Shown piece after piece: positions 24,286-32,942 of a stretch of DNA of 64,000 bases. The position numbers were made by a program, and so were the translations under genes. Within the stretch, counting starts at the first letter, position 1, and each line of letters begins with the position of its first letter. Under the pieces are notes generated by a model. It was not told the origin of the DNA and ran no database searches. It saw only the letters and a program-made list of their open reading frames with translations. This DNA comes from JAOUFP01 sp963801505 (GTDB lineage: Bacteria > Nitrospirota > Thermodesulfovibrionia > Thermodesulfovibrionales > UBA6898). Location: positions 80,637 to 144,636 of the forward strand of contig CAWDEY010000017.1 of NCBI GenBank assembly GCA_963801505.1, given 5' to 3'.

Positions 24286-26359
24286 CCGGATTGACCACAT
24301 TCAGACTAACCGGAATCGTCTGCGGCGAGTTTGTCGCACCCGCGGCAGTGATGGTTATCGTGGCCGTGTATGTCCCCGCAGAAAGCCCTGATGTGTCGTA
24401 GTTAACGGTGATGGTGTCCTGTTCGCCCGTGGATGTACCGCTTGTCGGGGTACAGGAAAGCCAGGTCGCATTATCCGAGATCGTGTAGCTCAGGGTGGCG
24501 CCACCGAAATTCCACACCTGGAAACTCTGGCCCGGGGCGTTGCTGCCCAGGGTGGTTGTCGCCGACAGCGAAGCAGGGCTGAAAGAGATGCTCGGCTGAC
24601 TGTTGACCTGAGTAACGATCTGCGTTGAGCCCGAGAAAACAGGCACGTTGATAGGTTTTTTAACAATTACAGATCCATCTTCGGCAGGTTGTTCCGTAAA
24701 AAGATAAAACTGAGTCGGTACGTCTGTTTGGCCGTCAAGCGTGGTCGTTAAGGTGTCTGTAGAAGGATCGAAGTCTATCTGGCTGATGTTGGAATTCGCC
24801 AATGCCCGAACATACCGGGCAGCGCTATCCATGGTAGTATATATAGGATGGTAAGACGCCACCCCATCTACAATTCCGCTTAGAATCGAGTTCCAGTTCG
24901 ATCTGCTAATAGACTGAATAGATCCAACTTCGTGGGTAAAAAGCGTAGGCAGGGCCATGCTGTCAAATGCCCGCTTTAGTTGACTCACCCCACGCTCTAT
25001 GCTACCGCTCACGTCGTTATCAGGGTACCATTCATACCCTGCGTTGTCCCGGATTTCAGTGAGCACATTAAAAAATCTTCCTTCATACTCCGGATGTCCG
25101 GGAATCGACAGGTAGTCGGCATAATAGAAAGGATCGCTATATTCGCAATTACCGGAATCATACTTGCGATACGGCCCCATCTGAAGGCATGAGAAAGGTG
25201 TTTCGGAATTACCCGGTGGAAGTGGAGTGCCGACGAACTCTACACCCCAGCTCGCCAGGCCGGAAAAGACGTTGGTGCCGAACTCATACTGGTGCGGCAC
25301 TACGAACTTCGAGATTGGAATGTTGTGCTGCTGGTGCCACTGCGTACCCTCCGCGAAATAGGCTGCGATCTCGCCGTCGGTGTAATCGCTTTGTGCAGAA
25401 TGGTTGTAGTAGAAACAGGTACCATAATCAAAGGCATGAATAGCAGCGGTAGCATTACCGCTATTTACAAGGGTTGCCAACTGGGTCGTGTCGGTGTCGT
25501 CCATATCGTCCAGGTAGAATCCGATCCAGGGTTTGAAACCCTGGGCGACCGCATCCTCCGCCCACCAAAACGGTCCCGTGCAATCGTCGACACGAAATGT
25601 AACAAAGGGCGGCATGCCTTGCAAAGCAAATGGCTTGCGCGCTGCCCACACCAGGGACCTCCACACCAGGTCGTCCAATTTATAAACATAACCCTGCACG
25701 CCGGCATCGGTGAAGGCATATGAACCCCATTGCACGGCCTTGCCTTGCCCATATCCCCGCACAACAATGAATGGATTCCCTCCCGTGGTAGCGATCACCT
25801 GTGCATCTTGAGGCGGCGTCATTCCCAAAGAGGTCATGTTTGCCTTGAGGTTTATAATCTCACCTGCATCGTGGCCCTCACTAATATAGCTTCCTTCCTG
25901 ACTGCCGCCGACCAACCCGATTGTATTTGCCGATATGTTCGGATAATATGTCAGTCCAAGAATGTCCTGGACATACTGATACCGCGGCACATACCCTGTG
26001 TTAACTAACAGATTATCAAAGCTAACAAGCCCGGTACCGTTAAAAACAGCATTGCTAATGTATGACTGCTCAACCTCGTCAAGATACATACCGCTCTTAT
26101 CCAATCCATTGTGGCCGATAATGATAAGTGCCCTGTCAGCGATATCTTGATTAACAGGGTTCTCGGCAATATCGAGAACGGTATATGGTATGCCGAAGTT
26201 GTCGAGATACGGACTAATATATTGTTGAAAATCAGAGAAATACTGGCTGGCGCTGTTGACCAGCACGACCGCCCTTCCGTCATTCGCAGCAACCGGACTA
26301 CAAATAGAAATTATCAGTGCAATACCCAGCAAGGCGACTGTCAGGAATTTCTTTTTCAC
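22838..26359 (-). CDS. Giant secreted protein: deacetylase-like, BACON and carbohydrate-binding modules
   Basis: The GTG at 26359 has GGAGGG upstream and gives a clear signal peptide (KKKFLTVALLGIALIISIC, cleavage near PVAAN). Next comes a region of about 220 residues like a ThuA/glutamine-amidotransferase fold (ALIIIGHNGLD). Then a polysaccharide-deacetylase-like barrel has FVTFRVDDCTGP and later AIHAFDYGT and FVVPHQYEFG, suggesting Asp-Asp and His metal ligands. A BACON domain (SISFSPASLSATTTLG) follows, then repeated carbohydrate-binding-like modules (GGSAWGWDLVNNRDSADPL) each with an Ig-like He_PIG module. It probably binds and perhaps trims the cell's own or a foreign polysaccharide outside the cell. 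The frame breaks at a scrambled unit junction near 22840. Confidence 0.82.
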   Translation of the reverse strand: MKKKFLTVALLGIALIISICSPVAANDGRAVVLVNSASQYFSDFQQYISPYLDNFGIPYTVLDIAENPVNQDIADRALIIIGHNGLDKSGMYLDEVEQSYISNAVFNGTGLVSFDNLLVNTGYVPRYQYVQDILGLTYYPNISANTIGLVGGSQEGSYISEGHDAGEIINLKANMTSLGMTPPQDAQVIATTGGNPFIVVRGYGQGKAVQWGSYAFTDAGVQGYVYKLDDLVWRSLVWAARKPFALQGMPPFVTFRVDDCTGPFWWAEDAVAQGFKPWIGFYLDDMDDTDTTQLATLVNSGNATAAIHAFDYGTCFYYNHSAQSDYTDGEIAAYFAEGTQWHQQHNIPISKFVVPHQYEFGTNVFSGLASWGVEFVGTPLPPGNSETPFSCLQMGPYRKYDSGNCEYSDPFYYADYLSIPGHPEYEGRFFNVLTEIRDNAGYEWYPDNDVSGSIERGVSQLKRAFDSMALPTLFTHEVGSIQSISRSNWNSILSGIVDGVASYHPIYTTMDSAARYVRALANSNISQIDFDPSTDTLTTTLDGQTDVPTQFYLFTEQPAEDGSVIVKKPINVPVFSGSTQIVTQVNSQPSISFSPASLSATTTLGSNAPGQSFQVWNFGGATLSYTISDNATWLSCTPTSGTSTGEQDTITVNYDTSGLSAGTYTATITITAAGATNSPQTIPVSLNVVNPVSVLVWLEGESGSLTSPMAVGPDSQASSGAYVWIPEGSGNILDNPLQAVGSVTYTFSLPVAGDYVVWGRLIDNLGNSFFVSMDSGAYALWDTAGGSAWGWDLVNNRDSADPLVYSLGPGQHTLVIRHREDGAKLDRILITNDRAYVPQGQGEVTPSAPLITSTPLTSAVAGQPYTYDVNATGVPSPTYSLLGTPPSGMSINTSTGVIQWTPTAAGPFSVTVEASNASGVDTQSFTVNVVSSSLVLVWLEGESGSLTPPMAVGPDSQASSGAYVWIPEGSGNILDNPLQAVGSVTYTFSLPVAGNYVVWGRLIDNLGNSFFVSMDSGAYALWDTAGGSAWGWDLVNNRDSADPLVYSLGPGQHTLVIRHREDGAKLDRILITNDRAYVPQGQGEVTPSAPLITSTPLTSAVAGQPYTYDVNATGVPSPTYSLLGTPPSGMSINTSTGVIQWTPTAAGPFSVTVEASNASGVDTQSFTADDSMW

Positions 26360-26655
26360 TATAGTCCCTCCATACTTACGCGCCTTATTCTTCAATTTTT
26401 GCCTGGCCGATCAATCAAAGTCTGTGTGGTATGGTTTTCTGCAGTGAGTCAGACTTGAACTCCAGGATTATGCCAACAGGCAGATTTCTTTGCAGTTACA
26501 AGATGATCTGATTTTGCATAGCTCCGCTATCCCGGATACAGTGAATCGGAAAGGAATATTCAAGCTGTTAAGAAATCCTTAAACAGACTTTATGCTGATT
26601 ATCTGTCTCAGGGCAAAAACAAACAGATTAATTAGAACAATAAATCCATACACTA

Positions 26656-27153
26656 TTAATTTGCCTCAATGTCATCCGCATACATATTCACTCCGATACT
26701 TCGGCCTAAAAGCTCTATATTAATAAGAAACATATACTGATCATGCCTTTTTTCCAGTGTTCCTTCCGCTCCCTGGAGCGGTCCTCTTTTCACCCTTACC
26801 CTTGTTCCCTCTTTCAGCCCGGGATAGATATCAATATCTCTTCCGCTTTCAAGCAGCAACTGAAGTGAGCTTATCTCCTCATTTGAAACAGGTGTCGGTT
26901 GTCCGGGTTGAGTTGAAAGCAAAGTAATGGCCCCTCTCGTCTTAAGAACACTGACAATGCTTTCCGGTTGAGGAGGAATATTAACAAAAAGATATCCGGG
27001 GAATAGGGGAAATTCCACCCATTTTTTCCTGTCTTTCCATTGCCTGAGCATCTTTAAAGCCGGAAGAAAGGTTTCTACTTCTTTTTTCATCAATTCATTG
27101 TTTGCAACAAACTCATGCCTTGACTTTACATATAACACGTACCAGTTTTTCAT
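26656..27153 (-). CDS. UpxY family transcription antiterminator (NusG/RfaH-like), copy 2
   Basis: Same 165-residue protein as copy 1; the one coding difference I found (near 26708) is synonymous in a Leu codon. NGN domain 1-100, KOW domain 115-150. The start at 27153 is fixed by the GGAGG site and the sigma-54 promoter, as in copy 1. Its leader leads directly into the giant secreted protein gene, which has a 3.5 kb-plus repetitive coding region where antitermination would help. Sequence identity implies recent duplication. Confidence 0.9.
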   Translation of the reverse strand: MKNWYVLYVKSRHEFVANNELMKKEVETFLPALKMLRQWKDRKKWVEFPLFPGYLFVNIPPQPESIVSVLKTRGAITLLSTQPGQPTPVSNEEISSLQLLLESGRDIDIYPGLKEGTRVRVKRGPLQGAEGTLEKRHDQYMFLINIELLGRSIGVNMYADDIEAN

Positions 27154-27181
27154 ATACGCCTCCGACCTTTGCCTGATAATC

Positions 27182-27198
27182 AGCAATTTTAGTGCCAG
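27182..27198 (-). promoter_or_regulatory. Sigma-54 promoter of UpxY copy 2
   Basis: Identical to the copy 1 site: TGGCAC-N5-TTGCT on the minus strand with GG-N10-GC spacing. It lies about 240 bases downstream of an intact sigma-54 response regulator gene, a plausible activator. Confidence 0.85.
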
Positions 27199-27440
27199 CG
27201 CAGCAATTGGAGAGTATTTCAGAAGAACATCTCTTTTTGTATGATTTACGACAAAAAAGGTCAAAATACAATGGGAATTTCGACAAACCCAGGCTGTCCG
27301 TCGCTGAGCGGTCTATACTTTTATTGGGGCTGTGTAAGTACTAAAGATCCGTATTTCCTGAGCTGATCCAAATGGAATCAATTGTTTCCCTTAGATACAC
27401 CTTGGAGAAGCAAATGACGAAGTCAAACAGCGCATGCCGT

Positions 27441-28808
27441 CTATGCACAGGAGGCATCATTCAATCTTTTATAAAACGCCTTTCTGGAGATGCCAAGCAG
27501 CCTTGCAGCTTTTGACTTGTTTCCGTCGCACTTTTTAAGTGATTCCATGACTGCCTGGAGTTCGATGTCCCACAATGTTATCCTTTCAGCTACAGGAGTC
27601 ACAGCCTTCATCCCCTGGATTGTTTTTACGGGGGGGGTTAACTCCTCGGGAAGATCGCCTAAAGTAATATAATCGCCTTTTGCAAGCACAACTGCCCTCT
27701 CGATAACATTCATAAGCTGTCTGACATTTCCAGGCCATTTATATTCCTTAAGCGAGTCCATAGCCTCTTCAGATATCCTGACCACTTTTTGCTCTTTTTC
27801 ACTGAATTCATGAACAAACTTTGATAGCATAAAGGGGATATCCTCTTTCCTTTCCCGAAGGGCCGGCACCTTTATCTCTATGACATTTATCCGGTAGAAA
27901 AGGTCTTCCCTGAACCTTCCTGCCTCCACCTCTTTCCTGAGGTCGCGATTAGTGGAACATAGCACTCTGCAGTCCACCTTGATCTTCCTGTTGCTTCCCA
28001 ATCTCTCTATCTCTCTTTCCTGAAGCACTCTGAGTATCTTGGACTGCAGCTCAAGGGCAAGCTCCCCAAGTTCATCGAGAAAGATAGTCCCGCCTGAGGC
28101 CTCTTCAAACTTCCCTGTCCTTCTGGCATGTGCTCCCGTATACGCACCTTTTTCACAGCCGAAAAGTTCCGCCTCTATAAGTTCCTTAGGCATGGCTGCA
28201 CAATTGACTGCTATAAACGGCGCGTCTTTTCTCTTGCTGCAAAAATGCAGCGCTCTGGCAACCAGTTCCTTACCGGTCCCGGTCTCGCCGGTTATCAAAA
28301 CAGTGCTTGAGGAATCCTTTACAGTCTCGATGGTCTCATTGATGTTTCGCACCTGCTCGCTATTTCCGGTCAGACTCTGATTTTCAACTTTATTCAGTGT
28401 CTTCTCAATTACCTCAATCTCCTGTTTCATCCGCTTTTGCCTCATTGCCCTGGCTATTATATCTTTGAGCTTAATATAATCCGGAGGCTTGATGAAATAA
28501 TAAAAAGCACCGCCGAGCATTGCGGACACTGCGGAATCAACTGTGCCATAGGCCGTAAGAAAAATTACAGGTATATCATTTTTGTTTTCCCTGACATATC
28601 CGAAAAACTCCATCCCGTCCCTGCCAGGCATCTTCAGGTCTGTAATCACCACATCCACATTTTCCTTGTGTAGGACTTTCGTTGCACTTTCAACATCAAG
28701 AGACTCATGTACAAAGTAACCTTCCTCAGTCAGAATTGCTGAGAGCACTTTAACCGCATTAGGTTCGTCATCTACAACCAGGATATCTCCCTTGTATTGT
28801 CTATTCAT
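27441..28808 (-). CDS. NtrC-family sigma-54 response regulator (intact)
   Basis: 455 residues: receiver (1-120) with VVITDLKMPGRDG (phospho-acceptor Asp57), AAA+ domain with Walker A GETGTGKE, GAYTGA contact loop and FLDELGELAL Walker B, and a Fis-type helix-turn-helix at the C-terminus (KSKAARLLGISRKAFYKRL). All catalytic features are present, in contrast to the regulator at 15.1 kb. Its ATG overlaps the stop of the histidine kinase gene by 8 bases, so the two form a cognate pair. Likely targets are the nearby sigma-54 promoters of the UpxY genes and rfbF. Confidence 0.93.
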   Translation of the reverse strand: MNRQYKGDILVVDDEPNAVKVLSAILTEEGYFVHESLDVESATKVLHKENVDVVITDLKMPGRDGMEFFGYVRENKNDIPVIFLTAYGTVDSAVSAMLGGAFYYFIKPPDYIKLKDIIARAMRQKRMKQEIEVIEKTLNKVENQSLTGNSEQVRNINETIETVKDSSSTVLITGETGTGKELVARALHFCSKRKDAPFIAVNCAAMPKELIEAELFGCEKGAYTGAHARRTGKFEEASGGTIFLDELGELALELQSKILRVLQEREIERLGSNRKIKVDCRVLCSTNRDLRKEVEAGRFREDLFYRINVIEIKVPALRERKEDIPFMLSKFVHEFSEKEQKVVRISEEAMDSLKEYKWPGNVRQLMNVIERAVVLAKGDYITLGDLPEELTPPVKTIQGMKAVTPVAERITLWDIELQAVMESLKKCDGNKSKAARLLGISRKAFYKRLNDASCA

Positions 28809-29808
28809 CTGTCCCTCCTACCGTATTCGCCGGAATGTATAGTTTTACGGACGTCCCTCTGCCTTTCGTGCTATGTATTTCCATCCTACCGCCATAGAGC
28901 TTCATTATATCCTCTGTGATAATCAGCCCGAATCCCTTACCTTTTTTCCCTCTGGTTACGGCAACAGAATTTTTTGTAGGCATCCCCGGACCATCATCGG
29001 AGACATCGATTACAATAAAATCTCTTGCAGAAGATGTATCTAATGCTGCATGTACAGTTAATCCTCCATCAGAACCTATCGCCTCCAGTGCATTGTTTAT
29101 AATATTAAGGACCGCCTGTTCAAGCTGAAAAGAGTTTATCAGTGCCTTTGGAATTATTCCATATCGGAAATCAGCACGAATATTCCTGGCATGTGTCTGA
29201 AACGAAGTCATTATCTGTATCCTTTTTAGCGAAAAGTTGATATCTGCCACAGAAGGTTTTATACCCGAAATTGAGTTAGAAAGAAATTTGGCTATGAAGT
29301 TGTCGATCCGGGAGATTTCTTCCTGCATTATGAGAGCAAACTCTCTGAGCGTTGTATCAGGAACACATTTTTGAGAGATAATCGTAACAGCACCATGAAG
29401 GGCGTTCAAAGGATTTCTGATGCTATGGGCAAGAGTGGATGCTGTTTTGCCCATAGCAATGAATTTTTGAATGCCTTTAGGGCTATACCCGTTACCCATT
29501 GAGACATTCGAAACTTTTATTGCAGCGCCCTGTATGCCTTTTGCTGTCAATACGGGCTTAATCATGATATCTGCTGTTACACGATAAAAAAGAAAATGAA
29601 AAATGTATCCTTTAAGGACAAGTTTTCTCTGCTTTTCGATTGAAAACGCTACCGCGTCTTTATCCCGATAGATTAATCGTGGGAACACTTCATAATATTT
29701 TTTGCCTGCAGCAATCGAGGCAGACTCGCCTGTTAGTTCTGTAATGAGCTCATCCCAGGACTTGACAAACATTTTTTTGTCGACGATAAAATTATATTCA
29801 CTATCCAT
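28801..29808 (-). CDS. Cytoplasmic sensor histidine kinase
   Basis: 335 residues with no membrane segment. The N-terminal 110 residues resemble a PAS sensor. The phospho-acceptor helix is TLAHSIRNPLNALHG (His about 134), with Ser where Glu/Asp usually follows the His. The ATPase domain has the N box NIINNALEAIG, G1 VSDDGPGMP and G2 GKGFGLIITEDIM. It should phosphorylate the response regulator it overlaps. The signal is unknown; the cytoplasmic location suggests an internal cue. Confidence 0.88.
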   Translation of the reverse strand: MDSEYNFIVDKKMFVKSWDELITELTGESASIAAGKKYYEVFPRLIYRDKDAVAFSIEKQRKLVLKGYIFHFLFYRVTADIMIKPVLTAKGIQGAAIKVSNVSMGNGYSPKGIQKFIAMGKTASTLAHSIRNPLNALHGAVTIISQKCVPDTTLREFALIMQEEISRIDNFIAKFLSNSISGIKPSVADINFSLKRIQIMTSFQTHARNIRADFRYGIIPKALINSFQLEQAVLNIINNALEAIGSDGGLTVHAALDTSSARDFIVIDVSDDGPGMPTKNSVAVTRGKKGKGFGLIITEDIMKLYGGRMEIHSTKGRGTSVKLYIPANTVGGTDE

Positions 29809-30235
29809 AACATATACCGCTTATATTCCTTTAACTATAAGAAGTTATGAACAAAGAACAGGTCTCACTTCATGTTATCTGTTAATCAAAATTTCAATGA
29901 GTCCTGTTAATTCCATTTTAGATCAAACTTTCAGAATGTCAAGCTTAATCTAACAAAGGTGTATCTCTTAGGAACAATATTGTTGAGGTCAACTGTATCC
30001 TTTCACGACATTAAAGGTACACTTTTGCTATAACGTTACAATTTATTCCTATGTTATATAAAGCATATACTGATTTTTTACTTAAGATTCCTTCATAAAC
30101 TTACTGATTCATTATTTGGATTATTGAAATATTTTTTAACAGATATTGGTACATAACTTGCTAATTAACTAAAGAGAGAATTGATAAATCTACAGATGGG
30201 ATATCCGGTAAGAGAGAAAATTAGGGGGTAATCAT
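29809..30235. other. Divergent intergenic region before glmS
   Basis: 427 AT-rich bases between the divergent kinase and glmS genes with no gene. It must hold promoters for both. A near sigma-54 site on the plus strand at about 30024 has GG-N9-GC spacing, one base short, so I do not call it. A strong ribosome binding site (AGGGGGT) precedes glmS. Confidence 0.5.
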
Positions 30236-32065
30236 ATGTGTGGAATAGTGGGATATACTGGAAAAGAAAACGCAGTGCCGATTTTAATCAACGCACTCAA
30301 AAGACTTGAATACAGGGGATATGACTCGGCGGGAATCGCCTGTCAAAATGGCAAGGGGATAGAGATATTCAAAACCAAAGGAAAGATCAGGGACCTTCAG
30401 GGAGTGATTCCGGCAAACCTCTCGCATATCAGTACCGGCCTTGGCCATACACGGTGGGCCACCCATGGTGTCCCTTCGACATACAATGCCCATCCCCACA
30501 GTGCAGGGGGTGTTGTTGTGGTGCATAATGGGATCATCGAAAACTACCGGGAACTCAAGTCACACCTTGTTGCCGCAGGTTGCGTGTTTTCTTCTGACAC
30601 AGACACAGAGGTCATCCCGCATATGATCAGCATGAATCTCAAGAGAGGACTATCGTTTTATGAGGCAATCAAGGAGGTCTTCCCCAGGCTCTCAGGGTCC
30701 TTTGCCCTCGGGATCATGAGCGAAACTGACCCTCACACTGTCTATGCGCTCAGGAAAGGAAGCCCGCTGGTGGTAGGCTGCGGAGACCAGGGATATTTCA
30801 TCGCCTCCGACATCCCGGCCATCCTGCCCTATACCAACAAATTTATTTTTTTAGAAGATGAATATTTATGCACTCTCAGGGCGGGCACCATCGAAATCAC
30901 CTCCCTCAACGGCAAGGGGAGTGTATCTCCGGCAGAGAAGATTGAAACAGTAGACTGCTCCCCATCCATGGCAGAGAAAAATGGTTATGAACATTTTATG
31001 CTGAAGGAGATCTACGAGCAGCCGGAAGCGGTCCATAACACTATCGGGGAATGGATTGATCATCCGGAAAGACTTCTTGAGGAACTCGACCTGAACCTGA
31101 AGATGACTGTAGGAATGGGGAGGATGCATATCGCTGCCTGCGGCACCTCATATCATGCTGCGCTTGTGGCCCATTACATGATCAGAAATCTTGCCAGAAT
31201 CCCTGTTTATGTCGAGATAGCCTCAGAGTACAGATATTCAAATCCGATCATAGAACATGGCAATCTCTTTATTTCTATAACCCAGTCCGGCGAAACCGCC
31301 GATACCCTTGCAGCGCAAAGGGAGGCGAAGTCAAGAAGTGCAAAGACCCTCACCATCTGCAATGTCGTCGGGAGTACTTCTTCACGGGAAGCCGACTCTG
31401 TCTTATACACAAGGGCGGGGATTGAAATAGGGGTCGCCTCGACAAAGTCGTTTACCTCACAGGTGGCCGCGCTGTGCCTGATCGCCATGGGTCTCAGTAT
31501 CAAAAGAGGCATCATGAGCATGTCAGAGACAAAAGGGCTGAGGTGCCAGTTTGCGAAGATACCTGAACTGATAGAAAAGGTCTTGATGAAAAATGAGCAG
31601 ATAAAGGGACTGGCTCACGACCTTTCGCATGCACGGGCGTGTATGTATCTTGGCAGGGGCATAAACTTCCCGATCGCCTTTGAAGGAGCACTGAAAATGA
31701 AGGAACTGGCCTATATACATGCGACGGGATATCCTGCGGGCGAAATGAAGCACGGGCCCATCGCCCTGATCGAAGAAGGGACCCCGGTGATCGTACTTGC
31801 CCCGATAAACGAACTGTTTGAGAAGATTCTTTCGAACATAGAGGAAGTGAAGGCAAGGGGAGCCAGGGTAATTGCGGTCACGGACGAGCCTGAGTTGCTG
31901 GCTGGCAAGGCAGATGATGTCATAGAAATCCCGGCCACGCACCCCCTGCTATCGCCTTTGCTGAGTGTAATTCCTCTGCAATTGCTTGCCTATTACACAG
32001 CTGTACTGAAAGGTTGTGATGTTGACCAGCCAAGAAACCTGGCAAAGAGCGTAACGGTTGAATAG
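30236..32065 (+). CDS. glmS: Glutamine--fructose-6-phosphate aminotransferase (isomerizing)
   Basis: Makes glucosamine-6-phosphate, the first step to UDP-GlcNAc for peptidoglycan and amino sugars. 609 residues. Catalytic Cys2 lies in MCGIVGYTG, and the glutaminase domain has GHTRWATHG and HNGIIENY. Two SIS domains follow (ISQSGETADTLAA with the phosphosugar serines, and GRGINFPIAFEGALKMKE), with a C-terminal QPRNLAKSVTVE tail. RBS AGGGGGT. No glmS ribozyme-like leader is visible. It supplies precursor for the amino sugars made in the polysaccharide locus across the divergent promoter. Confidence 0.97.
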   Translation: MCGIVGYTGKENAVPILINALKRLEYRGYDSAGIACQNGKGIEIFKTKGKIRDLQGVIPANLSHISTGLGHTRWATHGVPSTYNAHPHSAGGVVVVHNGIIENYRELKSHLVAAGCVFSSDTDTEVIPHMISMNLKRGLSFYEAIKEVFPRLSGSFALGIMSETDPHTVYALRKGSPLVVGCGDQGYFIASDIPAILPYTNKFIFLEDEYLCTLRAGTIEITSLNGKGSVSPAEKIETVDCSPSMAEKNGYEHFMLKEIYEQPEAVHNTIGEWIDHPERLLEELDLNLKMTVGMGRMHIAACGTSYHAALVAHYMIRNLARIPVYVEIASEYRYSNPIIEHGNLFISITQSGETADTLAAQREAKSRSAKTLTICNVVGSTSSREADSVLYTRAGIEIGVASTKSFTSQVAALCLIAMGLSIKRGIMSMSETKGLRCQFAKIPELIEKVLMKNEQIKGLAHDLSHARACMYLGRGINFPIAFEGALKMKELAYIHATGYPAGEMKHGPIALIEEGTPVIVLAPINELFEKILSNIEEVKARGARVIAVTDEPELLAGKADDVIEIPATHPLLSPLLSVIPLQLLAYYTAVLKGCDVDQPRNLAKSVTVE

Positions 32066-32118
32066 CAGCAATAACTCAGAGGGTGTTGTTTTAAGCGAGG
32101 TTTAATGGATAGTGAGCG

Positions 32119-32182
32119 ATATTCCCCGTGGTCTGGCCTAAGGCCCCTACTGTTGGTGCCACGGGGTTAGCGAGCGAATATA
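32119..32182. repeat. Large stem-loop between glmS and the receiver-PilZ gene
   Basis: An outer pair ATATTC/GAATAT and the strong stem CCCCGTGG/CCACGGGG enclose an inner GGCC-TAA-GGCC hairpin. It sits between two convergent genes and could be a bidirectional terminator or a REP-type element; no T-run follows directly. Confidence 0.55.
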
Positions 32183-32261
32183 ATGAAAAAACATTCCTTG
32201 CATTGAGATTCCCTGCGGTCTTGCCGGAGGGAGTCTTCAATTATTAGATCTTATTTTGCAA

Positions 32262-32942
32262 TTAATAGTTTAACAACCGCAAGCCAGCCATGTAAGTGCT
32301 TTCCCCCTGCTTCCTGCACCATTTGACTACCCCTTTCAAGGGAGCGGTTTCGAAGCCTTTGATGATCGTTATCTCCTCACCTGGGAGCAGAGGATTGAAT
32401 ATGCGCAGGCCGAGGCCTTCATTGTTTTTATCAAAGGTCATACCCATGAATATTTCTTGTGAAATTGCCGGATTCACACGATATTCAATATCTTTTTTGA
32501 AATCAAAACGCCTGGTTACCCGTCTCTCATTTAATTTCTGTGAAAGGTCGAAGTTTTTTTCGCACTGACTGAGCCAGCCGGAAAGCTCTGAAAATTTAAA
32601 AGGTTTGGCAAAAAGTTTGCAACCTAATTGCTCACATTGTTTTACAAGTTCCTCATCTGAATAGCCGGACATAATAGCCTTCATTTTCATGTCAACCTTA
32701 CATCCTCTTTCTAATTGGCGTTGAAACAATTCTATCCCGTTCATTTTTGGCATCATATAATCTGAGATAACTATGTCAGCACAGGGTGAATGATTTTCAC
32801 AACTGTCAATAATGTTTTCATATTTGCAGACCACAGCAGAACTGTAAGAGTCCACTTCATAGCCTTTTTCTTTGAAAAACCTATCAAGAATATCCAAAAC
32901 AATTACACTATCATCGTAAATAGTCACCCGTGGCTTTCTCAT
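32262..32942 (-). CDS. Response regulator with PilZ output domain
   Basis: 226 residues. The receiver (1-125) has acidic residues in IYDDS and the phospho-acceptor Asp in IVISDYMMPKMNG. The C-terminal part reads NERRVTRRFDF, containing the RxxxR arginines of PilZ c-di-GMP-binding domains, then FDKNNEGLGL in the place of the D-x-S-x2-G motif (Ser replaced by Asn). It therefore probably joins phosphorelay and c-di-GMP signalling. Nothing next to it is an obvious cognate kinase. Convergent with glmS. Confidence 0.82.
   Translation of the reverse strand: MRKPRVTIYDDSVIVLDILDRFFKEKGYEVDSYSSAVVCKYENIIDSCENHSPCADIVISDYMMPKMNGIELFQRQLERGCKVDMKMKAIMSGYSDEELVKQCEQLGCKLFAKPFKFSELSGWLSQCEKNFDLSQKLNERRVTRRFDFKKDIEYRVNPAISQEIFMGMTFDKNNEGLGLRIFNPLLPGEEITIIKGFETAPLKGVVKWCRKQGESTYMAGLRLLNY

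Larger units (their letters stand above)
26382..27403. repeat. 1.02 kb direct repeat, copy 2 (leader + UpxY gene + sigma-54 promoter)
   Basis: Second copy of the element at 20579-21601. Its downstream edge lies 23 bases before the GTG of the giant secreted protein, and its upstream edge 38 bases after the stop of a sigma-54 response regulator. The leader hairpin recurs at 26518-26530. The two copies bracket a 4.78 kb segment that carries only the secreted protein gene. Confidence 0.95.

Noticed and set aside
30022..30036. Plus-strand sigma-54-like site before glmS
   Set aside because: GG to GC spacing is nine instead of ten bases, which normally abolishes recognition.
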